Shown piece after piece: positions 61,567 through 64,000 of a stretch of 64,000 bases of DNA. The position numbers and the translations under genes are program-made. The notes below the pieces were generated by a model. It saw only the letters and a program-made list of their open reading frames with translations, made no database searches and was not told where the DNA came from. This DNA is from Taibaiella koreensis (GTDB taxonomy: Bacteria > Bacteroidota > Bacteroidia > Chitinophagales > Chitinophagaceae), in assembly GCF_003545715.1 (NCBI RefSeq), contig NZ_QVNU01000002.1, positions 558,001-622,000 on the forward strand, written 5' to 3'. Within the stretch, counting starts at the first letter, position 1, and each line of letters opens with the position of its first letter.

Positions 61567-61888
61567 TGACTATCCGGATATAGGAAACCAGCTGAAAATA
61601 GGAGCAATAAAGAAATGATCCTTTGGGTCAATGATTAAACCGTTGATCCATGACCCTATGCCTGGCAATGTTGCATTAAAGCTCATATCTATTTTTAAGC
61701 CCGGGTGCGCTGGCCACAAAAAAACAGCGGAGCATTGTTTTTTTGCCGCCTTTTTTGCCTCTTTTTTGGCGGAGCAACTTTTCTCATGAGCACCATAACA
61801 AACAATAAACATAGATGCGAATAAAAAAGAGGAAGATATTGATACCAACAAAAAGACGGGTAAAGCAACGCGTGCAAGCTGGTATTTA
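61567..61888 (-). repeat. MITE-like dispersed repeat, copy 2
   Basis: About 320 bp closely matching 41324-41644 from TGACTATCCG to AGCTGGTATTTAT. Here the minus-strand frame runs on through SAVF into LWPAHPGLKIDMSFNATLPG, so this copy keeps a longer peptide frame (one hydrophobic helix, then a KKEAKKAAKK segment). Imperfect terminal inverted repeats AAACCAGCT/AGCTGGTATT are kept. It sits between the lipoprotein gene and acs. Confidence 0.8.
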
Positions 61889-61954
61889 TAGACGTGCAAA
61901 AATTTGTTCCCTTTATCCGGGTAGTCAATTATTTTAGAATGGCCATTACGGTCC

Positions 61955-63889
61955 CTACAATTTTCCCTTTTTGATCTCCTCCACCACACCCGGATCGAGC
62001 AAGGTGCTGGTATCGCCCAGGCTGTCGAGCGCGCCCTCGGCGATCTTGCGCAGGATACGGCGCATGATCTTGCCACTACGGGTCTTGGGTAGCCCGCTTA
62101 CAAACTGGATCTTGTCGGGCTTGGCAATAGCCCCTATAAGGTGGGTAACCGTGTGCAGGATCGCCTTGCGCGCATCATCGCCCGGTTGGTGATCGGGGTC
62201 GCAGACCACGAAAGCATAGATGCCCTGGCCCTTGATATCGTGCGGATAGCCTACGATAGCGCTCTCGATCACGGCGGGATCGCTGTTGATGGCGTTCTCC
62301 ACTTCTGCCGTACCGATCCGGTGTCCGCTCACATTGAGCACGTCGTCCACGCGGCCGGTGATGCGGTAATTGCCCTCCTCGTCGCGGTAGCAGCCATCGC
62401 CACTGAAATAAAGTCCCGGGTAGGTAGCAAAGTAATTTTGTTTGAACCGTTCATGGTCGCCATAGGTCGTGCGGAACATACCCGGCCAGGGGAAACGGAT
62501 GCACAGGTTTCCGGAAACAATAGTCTTGCCATCTTCCTGCAGTACCGGCAATGCCGGCTCGCCCTTTTCGTCGACGAGCAGGGGCTGTATGCCCGGCAAG
62601 GGCTTTGTGGCGAAGGTGGGTATTCCGGGTGTAACGCCGGCCAGGTTGGAGATGAGGATGCCCCCGTTTTCCGTTTGCCACCAGGTGTCGACCAGGGGGC
62701 AACGGCCTTTGCCTATATGCTCATGAAACCATTGCCAGGCCTCCTCGTTGATCGGTTCGCCTACGGAGCCCAGCACCCTGAGGGAACTGAGGTCATGGCC
62801 CTCCACGGGCTCGGTACCGAAGCTCATCAGGCTACGGATAGCGGTGGGCGCGGTATACAGTATATTGACCTTGTGCTTGTCGACGATATCCCAGAAACGG
62901 CCGGCGTCGGGCCAGGTGGGAATACCTTCGAAGATGAGCGTGGTGGCGCCGGCCAGCAAGGGACCGTAAACGATATAGCTGTGCCCGGTGATCCAGCCGA
63001 TATCGGCCGTGCAGAAATACACCTCGCCGGGTTGGTATTGGAATACATTGACAAAGGAATAAGCGGCGTATACCATATACCCACCGCAGGTATGCACCAC
63101 GCCTTTGGGCTTCCCGGTCGAGCCGGATGTATACAGGATAAACAAAGGATCTTCGGCATCCATGAGCTCGGCCGGGAAAAAAGGGTTCCCATCCGCTGCG
63201 ACTTTTTCTATTTCATCCTCCCAGTACAGGTCGCGGCCGGCTGTCATCGTTGTTGTAATGCCGGTACGGCGCAGCACCAGCACCTTCCGCACAAAATCAC
63301 ATTGCTCCAGCGCTTCGTCCATCACGCTTTTCAATGGAATATCCTTGTTGCCACGGTAAGCGCCGTCGGCCGTGATCACAAAGGTGGCCTGTGCATCCTG
63401 GAGACGGTCGATAATACTATGGGCGCTGAAGCCTCCGAAAACAATGGAATGAATGGCTCCGATACGGGCGCAGGCCAGCGTAGCGATGGCCAGCTCGGGT
63501 ACCATGCCCATATAGATGCAGACGCGGTCGCCTTTGCGCACGCCATTTCGCTGTAGCACATGGCACAACTGCATTACCTTATCCAGCAGCTGGCGGTAGC
63601 TGAGGGCATGCCCCGGCGCTTCCGGGTCGTTGGGTTCCCAGATGATTGCCGGCTGGTCGCCCAGTTGCTCCAGGTGGCGGTCCAGGCAGTTTTCCGTAAT
63701 GTTGAGCTGGGCGCCTTTGAACCATTCTATACGGGGCTCCTCAAAATTCCAGTCCAATATCCGCTCCCAGGGCCGGCGCCATTGAAAATGCGTCGCCACT
63801 CCGGCCCAGAATCCCTCCGGGTCCTCGATACTCTTCTGGTATATAGTGTCGTATTGCTCTTTTGATTGTATCTGATAAGGGTAAGCCAT
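61955..63889 (-). CDS. acs: Acetyl-CoA synthetase (AMP-forming)
   Basis: A 644-aa enzyme that activates acetate with ATP and CoA. Adenylate-forming motifs: LFILYTSGSTGKPKGVVHTCGGY (A3 core) at about 252-274, WWQTENGGI, and YFSGDGCYRDEEGNYRITGRVDDVLNVSGHRI (A7/A8), with the C-terminal lysine region TRSGKIMRRILRKIAEG (A10 Lys, the site of acetylation control in other bacteria). The start MAYPYQIQSKEQYDTIYQKS replaces a 10-residue upstream extension. Full length. Confidence 0.97.
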   Translation of the reverse strand: MAYPYQIQSKEQYDTIYQKSIEDPEGFWAGVATHFQWRRPWERILDWNFEEPRIEWFKGAQLNITENCLDRHLEQLGDQPAIIWEPNDPEAPGHALSYRQLLDKVMQLCHVLQRNGVRKGDRVCIYMGMVPELAIATLACARIGAIHSIVFGGFSAHSIIDRLQDAQATFVITADGAYRGNKDIPLKSVMDEALEQCDFVRKVLVLRRTGITTTMTAGRDLYWEDEIEKVAADGNPFFPAELMDAEDPLFILYTSGSTGKPKGVVHTCGGYMVYAAYSFVNVFQYQPGEVYFCTADIGWITGHSYIVYGPLLAGATTLIFEGIPTWPDAGRFWDIVDKHKVNILYTAPTAIRSLMSFGTEPVEGHDLSSLRVLGSVGEPINEEAWQWFHEHIGKGRCPLVDTWWQTENGGILISNLAGVTPGIPTFATKPLPGIQPLLVDEKGEPALPVLQEDGKTIVSGNLCIRFPWPGMFRTTYGDHERFKQNYFATYPGLYFSGDGCYRDEEGNYRITGRVDDVLNVSGHRIGTAEVENAINSDPAVIESAIVGYPHDIKGQGIYAFVVCDPDHQPGDDARKAILHTVTHLIGAIAKPDKIQFVSGLPKTRSGKIMRRILRKIAEGALDSLGDTSTLLDPGVVEEIKKGKL

Positions 63890-64000
63890 AAATAGGGAAA
63901 AGAAATTTTTGCTCCCCAAATTAAGAAATTCGGTCCAGCTCTGTTATCGCCGGGGCAGCAAGACCAAAACTTAACATTTACCAGCCGGGGCCGGAGCAAA

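Noticed and set aside
62141-63556. 471-aa plus-strand frame
   Set aside because: Fully antisense to acs; His/Gly/Val-rich shadow of a GC-rich gene.

Overview
The window looks like a chromosomal segment of a Bacteroidota bacterium, most likely a Chitinophagaceae-type member (inference from gene families and promoter style; no 16S gene is present). The support is a PorP/SprF protein and two cargo proteins with type IX secretion sorting tails, a Bacteroidota-type TssC sheath protein, a HmuY lipoprotein, a Rho factor with a large acidic/Gln-rich insertion, and repeated -7 promoter boxes of the form TAnnTTTG. Most genes are moderately GC-rich. The 46-52.5 kb stretch is clearly AT-richer and looks acquired.

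Layout. 0-5 kb: an orphan tssC, a 47-bp tandem repeat array, an OmpR-type regulator, PorP/SprF and HmuY. 5-18.3 kb: housekeeping genes (tsf, ybeY, an RluA-type synthase, rho, dnaE) with small secreted or redox proteins and one phage-tail-like beta-helix protein. 18.5-20.6 kb: a T9SS-exported repeat protein and a DUF3892 protein. 20.7-33.6 kb: the most striking region. On the minus strand lie a small CPxxC protein (X), a multi-pass membrane protein, a histidine kinase and a NarL-type regulator, followed by a TIR-transmembrane protein, a vWA-like lipoprotein, a membrane protein, a tubulin-like GTPase, a very large actin/Hsp70-fold ATPase and an anchored coiled-coil protein. A caspase-like protease is divergent from this block. 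Each of the two divergent promoters carries an 18-bp palindrome at the same distance (31.5 bp) upstream of its -7 box, which ties caspase and operon to one activator.

33.6-46 kb: a 66-bp tandem repeat, two broken genes, metabolic genes (cyclase, purT, oxidoreductase), small stress/metal genes including a MerR pair, a MITE-like repeat that recurs at 61.6 kb, and a second T9SS cargo protein. 46-52.6 kb: an accretion hotspot upstream of a tRNA-Gln gene. AT-rich cargo (S41 peptidase, RES-domain toxin with a divergent partner, nucleoside-phosphorylase-domain protein) is separated by three related junctions that carry a piece of the tRNA T-arm and a conserved hairpin.

52.6-56.5 kb: a second, permuted copy of the regulatory module (regulator, X, membrane protein, kinase). 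A TTACAG-N8-CTGTA inverted repeat lies 30.5 bp from the -7 box both in front of the regulator and in front of a small terminator-ended transcript. That transcript could pair over 16 nt with a neighbouring small transcript. 56.5-64 kb: uppP, queE, folD, a FadL-type porin, a lipoprotein, the second MITE-like copy and acs.

Main interpretation: two paralogous kinase/regulator modules, each with a cognate palindromic operator. One of them is wired to a caspase/TIR/cytoskeletal-ATPase cluster that resembles a conflict (immunity or cell-death) system that I do not recognise as a described system. All functional statements rest on motif recognition by eye.
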